DNA from: Streptosporangium subroseum | GTDB lineage: Bacteria; Actinomycetota; Actinomycetes; Streptosporangiales; Streptosporangiaceae | Assembly: GCF_900188345.1 (NCBI RefSeq) | Contig: NZ_FZOD01000037.1 | Coordinates: 29,859 to 93,858, forward strand | Direction: 5' to 3' | Length of the DNA: 64,000 nt | Shown: positions 1 through 10,481 of the stretch, piece by piece | Numbering within the stretch: the stretch's first letter is position 1 | Layout: each line of letters starts with the position of its first letter | Program-made: the position numbers and the translations under genes | The notes under the pieces: generated by a model | Database searches by the model: none | Told to the model about the DNA's origin: nothing | The model's input: the letters and a program-made list of their open reading frames with translations, nothing else

Positions 1-1246
1 GCCGGGTGGGCTGGTAGTAGCGGCGGTCCCTCAGCTCCTCCGGGGCGTAGTCCTGGCGGACCAGCCCGTGCTCGAAGTCGTGGGGGTATTTGTAGCCCTT
101 GCCGTGGCCGAGTGTCTTGGCTCCCCCGTAGTGGGCGTCGCGCAGGTGGTTCGGGACGTGGCCGATGTTGCCCCGCCGTACGTCCTCAGAGGCCGCTCCG
201 ATGGCGTTGACCACCGCGTTGGACTTGGGGGCCAGCGCGCAGTGGATGACCGCCTGAGCCAAATTGAGCCGTCCCTCGGGCAGGCCGATGAACTCCACCG
301 CCTGGGCCGCGGCCACCGCGATCTGCAGGCAGGTGGGGTCGGCCATGCCGACGTCCTCGGAGGCGAAGATGACGATCCTGCGGGCGATGAACCGCGGATC
401 CTCCCCCGCCTCGATCATCCGGGCGAGATAGTGCAGCGCGGCGTCGGCGTCGGAGCCGCGCATGCTCTTGATGAAGCCGCTGATCACGTCGTAGTGCTGG
501 TCGCCCTGACGGTCGTATCTGACTGCCGCCCTGTCCACCGCGCGCTCCACCACCTCGACGGTGATCTCGTCGCCGGTGATCAGCGCGGCGGCCTCCAGAT
601 AGGTGAGTGACCTGCGGGCGTCTCCCCCGGCCAGGCGCACCAGGTGCTCGGCGGCCTCGGGCGCCAGCCGTACCTTCCCGTCCAGGCCGCGGGGGTCGGC
701 GACGGCGCGCTCCAGCACCACCCGGATGTCGTCCTCGGACAACGACTCCAGGGTCAGCAGCAGCGAGCGCGACAGGAGCGGGGAGATGACGGAGAAGAAG
801 GGGTTCTCGGTGGTCGCGCCGATGAAGGTGACCCAGCGGTTCTCCACCGCCGGCAGCAGCGCGTCCTGCTGGGCCTTGTTGAAGCGGTGCACCTCGTCCA
901 CGAACAGCACGGTCTGGCGACCGGACATGCCGAGATCTCGCCGGGCCTGCTCGATGGCGGCGCGGACGTCCTTGACGCCCGCCGACACCGCGGAGACCTC
1001 GACGAAGCGACGCTTGGTGACACCCGCGACCACGTAGGCGAGGGTGGTCTTGCCGGTTCCCGGCGGACCCCACAGGAACAACGACATCGGCGCCTCGGCC
1101 TCGACCAGCCTGCGAAGCGGCGTGCCGGGGCCCAGCAGGTGCCGCTGGCCGATCACCTCGTCCAGGCCCCGCGGGCGCATTCGCACCGCCAGGGGCTCAT
1201 GGCCGCGATGGGCCTCCTCCGCCGCCGCATCGAACAGGCTGTCCAC
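1..1246 (-). CDS. rarA: RarA/MgsA-type replication-associated recombination ATPase (3' end off window)
   Basis: AAA+ ATPase of the RarA/MgsA/WRNIP1 family, which acts at stalled replication forks with single-strand binding protein and the clamp-loader system. Reading from a GTG at 1246 gives about 415 uninterrupted codons that run off the left edge. Visible motifs are the Walker A GPPGTGKTT near residue 65, Walker B FVDEVHRFN near 117, the sensor-1 GATTENP near 145, and the C-terminal RarA region ending in KYPHDFEHG and YYQP. Families of this type are about 430-460 residues, so only a short C-terminus is missing. The upstream DUF2231 gene is on the same strand 29 bases away. The GTG was chosen because a TAA lies a few codons upstream in frame. 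Confidence 0.93.
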   Translation of the reverse strand, partial: MDSLFDAAAEEAHRGHEPLAVRMRPRGLDEVIGQRHLLGPGTPLRRLVEAEAPMSLFLWGPPGTGKTTLAYVVAGVTKRRFVEVSAVSAGVKDVRAAIEQARRDLGMSGRQTVLFVDEVHRFNKAQQDALLPAVENRWVTFIGATTENPFFSVISPLLSRSLLLTLESLSEDDIRVVLERAVADPRGLDGKVRLAPEAAEHLVRLAGGDARRSLTYLEAAALITGDEITVEVVERAVDRAAVRYDRQGDQHYDVISGFIKSMRGSDADAALHYLARMIEAGEDPRFIARRIVIFASEDVGMADPTCLQIAVAAAQAVEFIGLPEGRLNLAQAVIHCALAPKSNAVVNAIGAASEDVRRGNIGHVPNHLRDAHYGGAKTLGHGKGYKYPHDFEHGLVRQDYAPEELRDRRYYQPTR

Positions 1247-1275
1247 GGTCAGACATTACCGTCAGGAGACACGCC

Positions 1276-1740
1276 TCAGCTCCCCCAGGCCGCGGTGGCC
1301 CCGCTGTGCCCGGCGCGCACCACGTAGTAGAGCGCCACGACGGCCAGGACCACGGTCAGGCCCGAGACGGCCAGTCTCACCGGGCGGCCGAACCGATCAC
1401 CGCGCGAGACGTGGACGAGCCCCAGCGAGGCCAGGCCGAGCGTCACGGTGGCGATCAGCAGGGGGACGGCGAAGCTCTCGTGCTCGGCGATGCGCAGGGC
1501 GGCTTCGCCGCCGACGGAGGAGAAGCGGCTGCTCTCCAGGAACGCCTCGCCGCTCAACCTGGCCGCGAAGACCGACACCGGGACCACCGGCGCGAGCCCC
1601 ACCAGCGCCCAGGTGGTCACGCCGCGCGTGCGCGGTGCCAGGGCGTACACGATGGCGAGCACCGCGAGGAGCGGCGTCAGGATCACGGGGACGTGAATGA
1701 TCAAGGGGTGGAGGGGCAGGCCAAGGATCTCGTCAAACAT
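1276..1740 (-). CDS. DUF2231-family integral membrane protein
   Basis: A 154-residue protein with four predicted membrane helices (about residues 12-34, 42-60, 90-112 and 122-142). It has the N-terminal signature of the DUF2231 family, LPLHPLIIHVPV near residue 9, where a conserved His follows the first short helix. The biochemical function of the family is not established; members often sit near redox or heme proteins. It lies 29 bases upstream of rarA on the same strand, so the two could be co-transcribed, although there is no obvious functional link. Start ATG. Confidence 0.85.
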   Translation of the reverse strand: MFDEILGLPLHPLIIHVPVILTPLLAVLAIVYALAPRTRGVTTWALVGLAPVVPVSVFAARLSGEAFLESSRFSSVGGEAALRIAEHESFAVPLLIATVTLGLASLGLVHVSRGDRFGRPVRLAVSGLTVVLAVVALYYVVRAGHSGATAAWGS

Positions 1741-1938
1741 ATATCTCTCCGATCATCTGCGGATCAGCATTGGTAAGCACGGATCACACCATGAACGGGT
1801 TATGGGCAGCGTGAAGCACCACATATACCCCTTCACCCCCACGCGGTAGATTTCGCCACTTACATGCAACACACGCTGAGGCCGGTACGCTTTCGGCCAG
1901 TCAGTAGTCATGTAACAGTAATCCTGGAGGACATAGCG

Positions 1939-2826
1939 GTGAGCGGCGAGGACCGCCAGAGCCAGCTGGCTCGGGAGCACAAGGAGCGGCAGGCGCAGCG
2001 TGCCGAGCAGGCGCCACCCAAGACCAAGCGGAACGCTCTCATCGGAGCGGTCGTCGCAGCGGTCGTCGTCGTGGGAGGCCTGATCGCCGCGACGACGTTG
2101 CTCGGGGGTACCGACAAGGCCGACCCCGCAGCCGCCAGTTCGCCGGCACCCTCGGACAGCGCTCTCGCGCCGCTGAATCCCACCCCGGCGCCCAGCGGTT
2201 CGGTCAACCCGGCCAAGGTGACCTGTTCGTACAAGAAGGACACCAGCGGCAGCCCGGCCAAGAAGGTGGGCATGCCGCCGAGCAAGCCCAACATGAAGCT
2301 GAAGACCATGACGATCACCACCAACCACGGTGACGTCGTGATCGATCTTCTGACCGCGCAGTCCCCCTGCGCCGTCAACTCCCTGGCCTTCCTGGCCAGC
2401 AAGAACTTCTACGACAACACCAAGTGCCATCGCCTGGCCACCCCGGAGAACTCCGGTCTGGGTCTGCTGCAGTGCGGCGACCCGCAGGCCAAGGCCGACG
2501 GCAAGAACCCCACCGACGGCCAGGGCAGCTCGGGTTACGTCTTCGACGACGAGCTCTCCGCGGGCGTCCAGTACGTCCCGGGCGTCGTGGCCATGGCGAA
2601 CGGCGGCCCCAACGCCAACGGCAGCCAGTTCTGGATCTCGCTCTCGAACGAGACCGCCCAGCTCGACCCGGTCTACACCCCCGTCGGGACCGTCGCCAAG
2701 GGCATGGACATCCTCGACAAGATCTTCAAGGGCGGGTGGATCACCAACCCCGAGGACATCACCGGCGACGGCGGCTCCAACGCCCCCAAGATCCCGGTGA
2801 TCATCAAGGATCTGAAACTCTCCTAG
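1939..2826 (+). CDS. membrane-anchored cyclophilin-type peptidyl-prolyl isomerase (paralogue 1)
   Basis: Cyclophilin that interconverts cis and trans X-Pro bonds; here it is displayed outside the membrane. The short basic cytoplasmic N-terminus (VSGEDRQSQLAREHKERQ) is followed by one transmembrane helix at about residues 35-58, an Ala/Pro/Ser linker, and the cyclophilin domain from about residue 115 to the end. Conserved cyclophilin segments seen are VNSLAFLASKNFYDN, GYVFDDE and MANGGPNANGSQFWI. The GTG at 1939 was chosen over an in-frame ATG at 1864 because a GGAGG lies 8 bases upstream of it and the paralogue at 8274 starts with the same MSGxxRQxQLAREH sequence. A strong hairpin terminator follows at 2852. 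Confidence 0.92.
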   Translation: MSGEDRQSQLAREHKERQAQRAEQAPPKTKRNALIGAVVAAVVVVGGLIAATTLLGGTDKADPAAASSPAPSDSALAPLNPTPAPSGSVNPAKVTCSYKKDTSGSPAKKVGMPPSKPNMKLKTMTITTNHGDVVIDLLTAQSPCAVNSLAFLASKNFYDNTKCHRLATPENSGLGLLQCGDPQAKADGKNPTDGQGSSGYVFDDELSAGVQYVPGVVAMANGGPNANGSQFWISLSNETAQLDPVYTPVGTVAKGMDILDKIFKGGWITNPEDITGDGGSNAPKIPVIIKDLKLS

Positions 2827-2851
2827 CGGGATTCCGATCAGGACACGGAAT

Positions 2852-2889
2852 GGAATGCCCCGGCGGTCACCTGACCGCCGGGGCATTCC
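2852..2889 (+). terminator. 18-bp perfect inverted repeat after cyclophilin 1
   Basis: An 18-bp uninterrupted stem (2852-2869 with 2872-2889) separated by only two bases lies 25 bases after the cyclophilin stop. It probably folds as a 16-bp stem with a small loop. No long T-run follows, as is common in high-GC actinomycetes. Confidence 0.75.
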
Positions 2890-3016
2890 TGCTTCCACCC
2901 CGAGAACTCACCGGATCTCAGCCCCTGTGATCCCAATCACAATCGGGCGATACCGCCATTTACAGGGCCAAACTGATACCGGAAGACGTGTAATCCATCT
3001 CACCGAGGGTGCACCG

Positions 3017-4225
<1,209 letters not shown>

Positions 4226-4238
4226 CCCCGCATGAGGA

Positions 4239-4268
4239 AGGCCTCCCGGAGCGTTCTCCGGGAGGCCT
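4239..4268. terminator. hairpin between convergent P450 and aspS
   Basis: A 13-bp perfect stem (4239-4251 with 4256-4268) with a CGTT loop, 13 bases after the P450 stop. Its position between convergent genes makes it a likely P450 terminator that may also serve aspS. Confidence 0.7.
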
Positions 4269-4281
4269 CCGCCACATCCTT

Positions 4282-4368
4282 GAGCCAGGCCTCCACCTCG
4301 TCTGAGGCCCTCACCGCATTCGCGAGCCAGGCCTTCACCTCGGGGCGGAGGCCCTCACCGCATTCGCG
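4282..4368. repeat. two imperfect 43-base direct repeats before the aspS stop
   Basis: Two tandem copies of a unit of about 43 bases. The 19-base element starting GAGCCAGGCC occurs at 4282 and 4324 (one mismatch). A 21-base element starting GAGGCCCTCACC occurs without mismatch at 4304 and 4348. A degenerate third start, GGGCTAGGCC, runs into the aspS stop at 4371. I see no gene here. Confidence 0.7.
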
Positions 4369-4370
4369 GG

Positions 4371-6131
4371 CTAGGCCCCCGCCCTCAGCTTGGCGTCGCC
4401 GGCCTCCTTGGACTTGGCGTCCACACCGGCCTCCTTACGCTGCTCACCCGTGATCGGAGTGGGCGCGCCGGTCAGCGGGTCGAAGCCGGAAGCCGTCTTC
4501 GGGAAGGCGATGACGTCACGGATCGAGTCGCCGCCCACGAGGAGCATGCAGATCCGGTCCCAGCCGTAGGCGATGCCTCCGTGCGGCGGCGGGCCGTACT
4601 TGAACGCCTCCAGCAGGAAGCCGAACTTGTTCTCCGCCTCCTCCTTGGAGATGCCGAGCACGTCGAAGACGCGCTGCTGCATCTCGGCCCGGTGGATACG
4701 GATCGAGCCGCCGCCGATCTCCATGCCGTTGCAGACCATGTCGTAGGCGTAGGCCAGGGCCTCACCGGGGTGGTCCTGGAAGGTGTCGGCCCACTCGGGC
4801 TTGGGCCCGGTGAATGGGTGGTGGACCGCGGTCCAGCCGCCGTCGCCGTCCTCCTCGAACATGGGGGCGTCGACGATCCAGAGGAAGTTCCAGGCGGACT
4901 CGTCGATCAGACCGCAGCGGCGGCCGATCTCCAGGCGGGCCGCGCCGAGCAGGTCGCGGGAGGCGGAGGCCGCACCGGCCGCGAAGAAGATCGCGTCACC
5001 CGGTCCGGCGCCCACCTTTGCGGCCAGGCCGGCGGTCTCGGTCTCCGACAGGTTCTTGGCGACCGGGCCGCCGAGCGTGCCGTCCTCGCCCACGAGCACG
5101 TAGGCCAGGCCCCTGGCACCCCGCGACTTGGCCCAGTCCTGCCAGCCGTCCAGCTCCTTGCGGCTCTGGGAGGCGCCGCCCGGCATGACCACGGCGCCTA
5201 CGTACGGCGCCTGGAACACCCGGAAGGTGGTGTCGGCGAAGAACTCGGTCATCTCGACGAGCTCCTGGCCGAAGCGCAGGTCCGGCTTGTCGGAGCCGTA
5301 GCGGGCCATGGCGTCCCAGTAGGTCATCCGGGGCAGTGGCGTCGGCAGCTCGTAGCCGATCGTCTCCTTCCAGATGCGGCCGATCAGGGCCTCGCCCAGC
5401 GCGATGACGTCGTCCTGGTCCACGAAGGACATCTCGACGTCGATCTGGGTGAACTCCGGCTGCCGGTCCGCGCGCAGGTCCTCGTCACGGAAGCAGCGGG
5501 CGAGCTGGTAGTAGCGCTCCAGGCCGGCGACCATGAGGAGCTGCTTGAACAGCTGCGGCGACTGCGGCAGCGCGTACCAGCTGCCGGGCTGGAGCCGGAC
5601 CGGGACCAGGAAGTCGCGGGCGCCCTCGGGGGTGGAACGGGTCAGCGTCGGGGTCTCGATGTAGTTGAACCCGTGCTCGTCCATCACCTGGTGGGCCAGG
5701 TAGGTGGCCTTGGAGCGGATCCGCATGGCCTGTGCGACCTGCGGGCGGCGGATGTCGAGGTAGCGGTATTTGAGCCGGGCCTCCTCGGAGACGCCCGCGG
5801 TGCCCTCGATCGGGAACGGCAGCGGCGCGGACTCGCTGAGCACCTCGACCTGGGAGGCGACGACCTCGATCGAGCCCGTCGGCAGATCGGGGTTCGCGTT
5901 GCCCTCGGGACGGACCCGCACCTCTCCGACAACCTTCACGCAGTATTCGGCGCGCAGGCCGTGTGCGTCGTCCTCTTCGCGGAAGACCACCTGGGAGGAG
6001 CCGGAGGCGTCACGCAGGTCGATGAAGACCACACCGCCGTGGTCGCGGCGGCGCGCCACCCAACCGGCCAGCGTCACCTGCTGCCCGGCGTGCTCCTCGC
6101 GCAGTGATCCCGCTTCGTGCGTGCGGATCAT
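4371..6131 (-). CDS. aspS: aspartyl-tRNA synthetase
   Basis: Class II aminoacyl-tRNA synthetase that charges tRNA-Asp, 586 residues, the usual length of the bacterial AspRS. The N-terminal OB-fold anticodon-binding domain (about 1-110) starts MIRTHEAGSLREEHAGQQV. It is followed by class II motif 2 at FRDEDLRADRQPEF near residue 215, the bacterial GAD-type insertion in the middle, and motif 3 GGIAYGWDR near 530. Whether it also charges tRNA-Asn, as many actinobacterial enzymes do when GatCAB is present, cannot be told here. The ATG overlaps the hisS stop in an ATGA, so the two are translationally coupled. Confidence 0.97.
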   Translation of the reverse strand: MIRTHEAGSLREEHAGQQVTLAGWVARRRDHGGVVFIDLRDASGSSQVVFREEDDAHGLRAEYCVKVVGEVRVRPEGNANPDLPTGSIEVVASQVEVLSESAPLPFPIEGTAGVSEEARLKYRYLDIRRPQVAQAMRIRSKATYLAHQVMDEHGFNYIETPTLTRSTPEGARDFLVPVRLQPGSWYALPQSPQLFKQLLMVAGLERYYQLARCFRDEDLRADRQPEFTQIDVEMSFVDQDDVIALGEALIGRIWKETIGYELPTPLPRMTYWDAMARYGSDKPDLRFGQELVEMTEFFADTTFRVFQAPYVGAVVMPGGASQSRKELDGWQDWAKSRGARGLAYVLVGEDGTLGGPVAKNLSETETAGLAAKVGAGPGDAIFFAAGAASASRDLLGAARLEIGRRCGLIDESAWNFLWIVDAPMFEEDGDGGWTAVHHPFTGPKPEWADTFQDHPGEALAYAYDMVCNGMEIGGGSIRIHRAEMQQRVFDVLGISKEEAENKFGFLLEAFKYGPPPHGGIAYGWDRICMLLVGGDSIRDVIAFPKTASGFDPLTGAPTPITGEQRKEAGVDAKSKEAGDAKLRAGA

Positions 6132-7393
6132 TTGTTCAGTCTCTCCTTCAAAGTCGTGACGATCTCAACGAGCGGTACGGTGATCTGATCACCGCTGACC
6201 AGGTCTTTGACCTGCGCGGACTCGACGGCGATATCTCGCTCGCCAAGGATCACGGCGTAGCTCGCTCCCGAGCGGTCGGCGCCCTTCATGGCACCCTTGA
6301 GACCCTTGCCGCCGAACGACATGTCGGCGTCCAGGCCTGCCCGGCGCAGCTCGGTGATGAGCAGGAACATCCGGCGGCGCGCCTCCTCACCCAGCGGCAC
6401 ACCGTACACCTGGACACGGGACTCACCGGCCTCGCCTCCGAACAGCCCCTCGGCCTCCATGGCCAGGACCGTCCGGTCGACGCCGAGCGCCCAGCCCACG
6501 CTGGGCAGGGCGGGACCGCCGAGCATCTCGCTCAGCCCGTCGTAACGGCCGCCACCGCCCACCGCCGACTGCGAGCCCAGCCCGTCGTGGACGAACTCGA
6601 ACGTGGTGCGCGTGTAATAGTCGAGGCCGCGGACCAGCCGGGGGTCGTCGGCATAGATCACGCCGGAGGCGCTCAGCAGCGAGCGGACCTCCTCGTGGTA
6701 GACCTTGCACGCCTCACACAGGTGGTCGGTCACCAGCGGCGCGTCGGCCAGCTGGGCCTGCACCTCGGGGCGCTTGTCGTCGAGCACGCGCAACGGATTG
6801 ATCTCAATCCGCTGGCGCGTGGCCTCGTCGAGGTCGAGCCCGCGCAGAAACTCCTGGAGCGCGGCCCGGTAGACGGGGCGGCACTCCTTGCAGCCCAGAG
6901 TGTTGATCAGCAACCGGACCCCGGTCAGGCCCAGTCCGGCGTAGCCGTCGCTGGCCAGGATGATCAGCTCGGCGTCCAGCGCGGGGTCCTCGGCCCCCAG
7001 CGCCTCCGCGCCGACCTGCCAGAAGTGGCGGTAGCGGCCTCTCTGGGCGCGCTCATAGCGGAACTGGCTGCCCGAGTACCAGAGCTTCACGGGAAGCTGG
7101 CCGTTGTGCAGGCCGTGCTGGAGGACGGCCCGCACGACCGAGGCGGTGCCCTCGGGGCGCAGCGTGAGGGAGCGTCCGCCCTTGTCCTCGAAGGTGTACA
7201 TCTCCTTGGAGACGATGTCGGTCGACTCGCCGACACCGCGCACGAACAGCGCGGTGTCCTCGAAGACCGGTGTCTCGATATAGCCGTAACCGGCGCGACG
7301 GGCCGGAGCGGTCAGCGCCTCGCGCACGGCGAGCGCCCGCTCGGACTGCGGCGGAAGCCAGTCGAAGGTGCCCTTGGGCGCCTGCAGAGTCAT
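6128..7393 (-). CDS. hisS: histidyl-tRNA synthetase
   Basis: Class II synthetase that charges tRNA-His, 421 residues. Recognisable parts are the N-terminal PKGTFDWLPP, motif 2 region QFRYERAQRGRYRHFWQ near residue 115, and the histidine-specific motif LVRGLDYYTRTTFEF near 260. The C-terminal anticodon-binding domain follows (about 325-421). It begins 3 bases after the stop of the MBL-fold gene and ends inside the aspS start (ATGA), making an MBL-hisS-aspS operon. Confidence 0.97.
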   Translation of the reverse strand: MTLQAPKGTFDWLPPQSERALAVREALTAPARRAGYGYIETPVFEDTALFVRGVGESTDIVSKEMYTFEDKGGRSLTLRPEGTASVVRAVLQHGLHNGQLPVKLWYSGSQFRYERAQRGRYRHFWQVGAEALGAEDPALDAELIILASDGYAGLGLTGVRLLINTLGCKECRPVYRAALQEFLRGLDLDEATRQRIEINPLRVLDDKRPEVQAQLADAPLVTDHLCEACKVYHEEVRSLLSASGVIYADDPRLVRGLDYYTRTTFEFVHDGLGSQSAVGGGGRYDGLSEMLGGPALPSVGWALGVDRTVLAMEAEGLFGGEAGESRVQVYGVPLGEEARRRMFLLITELRRAGLDADMSFGGKGLKGAMKGADRSGASYAVILGERDIAVESAQVKDLVSGDQITVPLVEIVTTLKERLNK

Positions 7394-7396
7394 CTC

Positions 7397-8125
7397 TTAA
7401 AGTCCCCTGGTGGGACCACGGCCGTGCCGAAGGCTCTCGGAGCCGGCGTTGGACGCCGCTTCCGCTTCCGCCATATACGGGTTGGTGGCACGCTCGTGGC
7501 CGATCGTGGTCTGTGGTCCGTGGCCGGGCAGGACCACCGTGCTCTCCGGCAGCGGCAGGCACTTGGCCGCCAGGCTGCGCAGGATGGTCGGGTAGTCGCC
7601 TCCCGGAAGATCCGTGCGGCCGATGGAGCCGGCGAACAGCAGGTCGCCCGAGAACATCACGTCCGGAATCTCCTCGGTGCTGGGCAGCCTGAACGTCACC
7701 GACCCCCTGGTATGGCCCGGAGTGTGGTCGACGGTCAGTTCCATACCCGCCAGCCGCAACACCGCACCGTCGATGAGTTCGCGCACGTCGTCGGGCTCGG
7801 TGAAGGTCAGGCCGCCGAACATCTGCTGCCTGGTCGCCGTCGACAGTCCCCTGCCCGGGTCGGAGAGCAGCTCACGGTCCTCGGGGTGGATCCACGCCGG
7901 GACGCCACGCGCGCCGCAGACCGGGGCGACCGACCACATGTGGTCGATGTGACCGTGGGTGACCAGCACCGCGACCGGCTTGAGCCGATGCTCGCGCAGC
8001 ACGTCGTCCAGGTCGCCGACGGCGTTCTGGCCCGGATCGACGATGACGCACTCCTCGCCCGCGGCGGGAGCGACGACGTAGCAGTTGGTCTGGAACGACC
8101 CTGCTGGAAAGCCGGCGATGAGCAT
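7397..8125 (-). CDS. metallo-beta-lactamase-fold hydrolase (glyoxalase II-like)
   Basis: A 242-residue binuclear-metal hydrolase. The metal-binding THGHIDH motif is near residue 56, followed by the second His site in HTPGHTRGS, the Asp ligand in FSGDLLF and the last His in VLPGHGPQT. This pattern fits glyoxalase II-like and related thioester hydrolases, but the substrate is not determined. A gene of this family commonly precedes hisS in actinobacteria, and here the stop is separated from the hisS start by 3 bases. It is divergent from cyclophilin 2, with about 150 bases between them for both promoters. Confidence 0.9.
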   Translation of the reverse strand: MLIAGFPAGSFQTNCYVVAPAAGEECVIVDPGQNAVGDLDDVLREHRLKPVAVLVTHGHIDHMWSVAPVCGARGVPAWIHPEDRELLSDPGRGLSTATRQQMFGGLTFTEPDDVRELIDGAVLRLAGMELTVDHTPGHTRGSVTFRLPSTEEIPDVMFSGDLLFAGSIGRTDLPGGDYPTILRSLAAKCLPLPESTVVLPGHGPQTTIGHERATNPYMAEAEAASNAGSESLRHGRGPTRGL

Positions 8126-8273
8126 CTGCCTCAGCTGATCTCGTCAAGAATGCGGATGGGAATGTAACCGAAGGGTACCGGTGCGGGTCGGCGGGCTGCG
8201 AACCATTACCCTCTGGCCGATACGATTCGCCCACCTCAATAAGTAATACTCCGGCACTCGGGAGGGCGAAGCG

Positions 8274-9137
8274 GTGAGCGGCAAGGAACGCCAGAAGCAG
8301 TTGGCGCGCGAGCACTACGAGCGGCAGATGCAACGACGCGTCGAGCGCGAGACCAAAACCAAGCGCAACGCGATCATCGGCACCAGCGTGGCCGTAGTGG
8401 TGGTCGTGGGAGGCGTGATCGCCGCGACCACCCTGCTCGGCAGCTCGGACACCACGGCGACGGCCAGCCCGGACCCGGCCGCGAGCCCGGCCGCCAGCCC
8501 GGCCGCGTCCGACGCCGGAGCCCAGCCGACGGCCTTCGACCCGGCCAGCGGGACCTGCGGCTACGTCGCGGACACCGCCGGCGGCCCCTCCAAGGACGTG
8601 GGCATGCCTCCGGCGAAGGTGGACACCACGCCCAACAAGATGACCCTCAAGACGAACCGCGGTGACATCGTCATCCAGGTGTCCGCCGAGAAGACCCCGT
8701 GCACGGTCAACTCCTTCGCCTTCCTGGCGAAGAAGAAGTACTTCGACGGCTCCAAGTGTCACCGCCTGGGTTCCGCCGCGTTCCCGATGCTGCAGTGCGG
8801 CGACCCACTGGCCAAGGCCGACGGTAAGAGCCAGACTGACGGCCAGGGTGGCCCCGGCTACCGCTTCGTGAACGAGAACCTCGAAGGCGCCAAGTACACC
8901 CGTGGCGTCGTGGCCATGGCGAACAGCGGCGCCGACACCAACGGCAGTCAGTTCTTCATCGTGTTCGGCGACACCCAACTGCCCCCGAATTACACCCCGT
9001 TCGGTACGGTGACCAAGGGACTGGAGATCATCGACAAGGTGAACAAGGCCGGCGTTATTACTCCGGGACCTGACGGCACCGGAGCCCCGAAGGAAACCGT
9101 ACAAATCGAAGACGTGACAATGTCCGGCAAGAGCTGA
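8274..9137 (+). CDS. membrane-anchored cyclophilin-type peptidyl-prolyl isomerase (paralogue 2)
   Basis: Paralogue of the gene at 1939, 287 residues, with the same architecture. The cytoplasmic head is MSGKERQKQLAREHYERQ, the transmembrane helix is at about residues 34-56, an Ala/Ser/Pro linker follows, and the cyclophilin domain starts near residue 110. It contains VNSFAFLAKKKYFDG, CHRLGS and MANSGADTNGSQFFI. The start is GTG with GGGAGG 6-7 bases upstream. It lies directly upstream of the DUF349 gene and about 60 bases separate them, so co-transcription is possible. Confidence 0.93.
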   Translation: MSGKERQKQLAREHYERQMQRRVERETKTKRNAIIGTSVAVVVVVGGVIAATTLLGSSDTTATASPDPAASPAASPAASDAGAQPTAFDPASGTCGYVADTAGGPSKDVGMPPAKVDTTPNKMTLKTNRGDIVIQVSAEKTPCTVNSFAFLAKKKYFDGSKCHRLGSAAFPMLQCGDPLAKADGKSQTDGQGGPGYRFVNENLEGAKYTRGVVAMANSGADTNGSQFFIVFGDTQLPPNYTPFGTVTKGLEIIDKVNKAGVITPGPDGTGAPKETVQIEDVTMSGKS

Positions 9138-9196
9138 CGTAATACAAGCAAGGGACGGCTAGTCCCGAAAGGCTGATGAAAGTGCGGGAGGACACG

Positions 9197-10426
9197 GTGA
9201 GCACCGACCCGTGGGGCCGGGTAGACGACGACGGCACCGTCTACGTACGTACGGCTGAGGGAGAACGGGCCGTCGGGTCCTGGCAGGCCGGCGAACCGGA
9301 AGAGGCGCTTGCCTACTTCCATCGCAAGTTCGACGAATTGGCCGGGCAGGTCACCCTTCTGGAGCAGCGGGTTCGCGGCACCGACCTGCCACCCGCCCAG
9401 GCCGAGGCGACCATCGTCAAGCTCCGTGAGGCGATCACCGACGCGCATGCGATCGGCGATCTCGACGGACTGCTGAGCCGGCTGGGCGTCGTCACGGAGC
9501 TGGTCGCCCAGCGCCGCGAGGAGGTCAAGGCGGCACGCGACGTGGCCCGCGCGGAGGCCAAGGACATCAAGGAGCGGATCGTCGCCGAGGCGGAGCGCAT
9601 CGCCGACGACACCACTCATTGGAAGACCGGCGGCGAGCGGCTGCGCCAGCTCATCGAGGAGTGGAAGGCCGCCGAGCGCATCGACCGGGTGACAGAGGCG
9701 GCGCTCTGGAAACGCCTGTCCGCCGCCCGCACGGCCTTCGCCAAGCGGCGCAAGGCCTACTTCGCGGGGCTGGACGAGCAGCGAGAGAGCGTGCGCTCCG
9801 CCAAGGAGCGCATCGTCATCGAGGCCGAGGCGCTGTCGTCCTCCACCGACTGGGGCGCCACCGCCTCCACCTACCGCGAGCTGATGCAGCAGTGGAAGAT
9901 GGCGGGCCGGGCCTCCCGCGAGGTCGAGGACGAGCTCTGGGGCCGTTTCAAGGGCGCCCAGGACCAGTTCTTCCAGGCACGCTCGACGGTCTTCGCCGAG
10001 CGCGACGCCTCGCTCGCGGCCAACGCCGAGATCAAGGAGCAGCTTCTGGCCGAGGCCGAGAAGATCCTCCCGGTCTCCGACGCCCGCTCCGCCCGGACCA
10101 CCCTGCGCAACCTCCTGGAACGCTGGGAGGCCGCGGGTTCGGTTCCGCGGGAGCAGCGTGACCGTCTTGAGGGCGGGCTACGCAAGATCGACGAAGCGAT
10201 CCGCAAGGCCGAGGAGACGGAGTGGAAGCGCTCCAACCCCGAGGCCCGCGCCCGCGCCCAGAACACGGTCGACCAGCTCCGCAAGACGATCGCGCAGCTG
10301 GAGACCCGCCTGGTCAAGGCCCAGACCGCGGGCAAGGACAAGGACGTGAAGGACGCCGAGGAGGCCCTGGCCGCCCGCCGTTCCTGGCTGGAGGAGGCCG
10401 AGCGCACACTCGCCGAGTTCTCCTGA
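9197..10426 (+). CDS. DUF349 coiled-coil protein
   Basis: A 409-residue, highly charged, mostly alpha-helical protein with repeated DUF349 units of about 75 residues. Recurring elements are W(K/R)xxGRxxREVEDELWxRFKxAQDxFF and equivalents near residues 150, 220 and 300, and a C-terminal coiled coil. The function of the family in actinobacteria is not established; the gene typically neighbours rel. The GTG at 9197 is preferred to an ATG at 9176 because GGGAGG sits 5 bases before it. The gene is convergent with rel and ends at a hairpin terminator. Confidence 0.88.
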   Translation: MSTDPWGRVDDDGTVYVRTAEGERAVGSWQAGEPEEALAYFHRKFDELAGQVTLLEQRVRGTDLPPAQAEATIVKLREAITDAHAIGDLDGLLSRLGVVTELVAQRREEVKAARDVARAEAKDIKERIVAEAERIADDTTHWKTGGERLRQLIEEWKAAERIDRVTEAALWKRLSAARTAFAKRRKAYFAGLDEQRESVRSAKERIVIEAEALSSSTDWGATASTYRELMQQWKMAGRASREVEDELWGRFKGAQDQFFQARSTVFAERDASLAANAEIKEQLLAEAEKILPVSDARSARTTLRNLLERWEAAGSVPREQRDRLEGGLRKIDEAIRKAEETEWKRSNPEARARAQNTVDQLRKTIAQLETRLVKAQTAGKDKDVKDAEEALAARRSWLEEAERTLAEFS

Positions 10427-10437
10427 GCCGCTGAGGA

Positions 10438-10481
10438 AGGCCCCCAGGCCGCGCCCCGACGAGGGCACGTCCTGGGGGCCT
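10438..10481. terminator. hairpin between DUF349 gene and rel
   Basis: An 11-bp perfect stem (10438-10448 with 10471-10481) and a 22-base loop, 12 bases after the DUF349 stop and upstream of nothing else on this strand. It terminates DUF349 and may also stop convergent rel transcription. Confidence 0.6.

Noticed and set aside
186..1073. Long minus-strand frame inside the rarA region
   Set aside because: It is a frame-shifted shadow; the adjacent frame holds clear AAA+ motifs and no stops.
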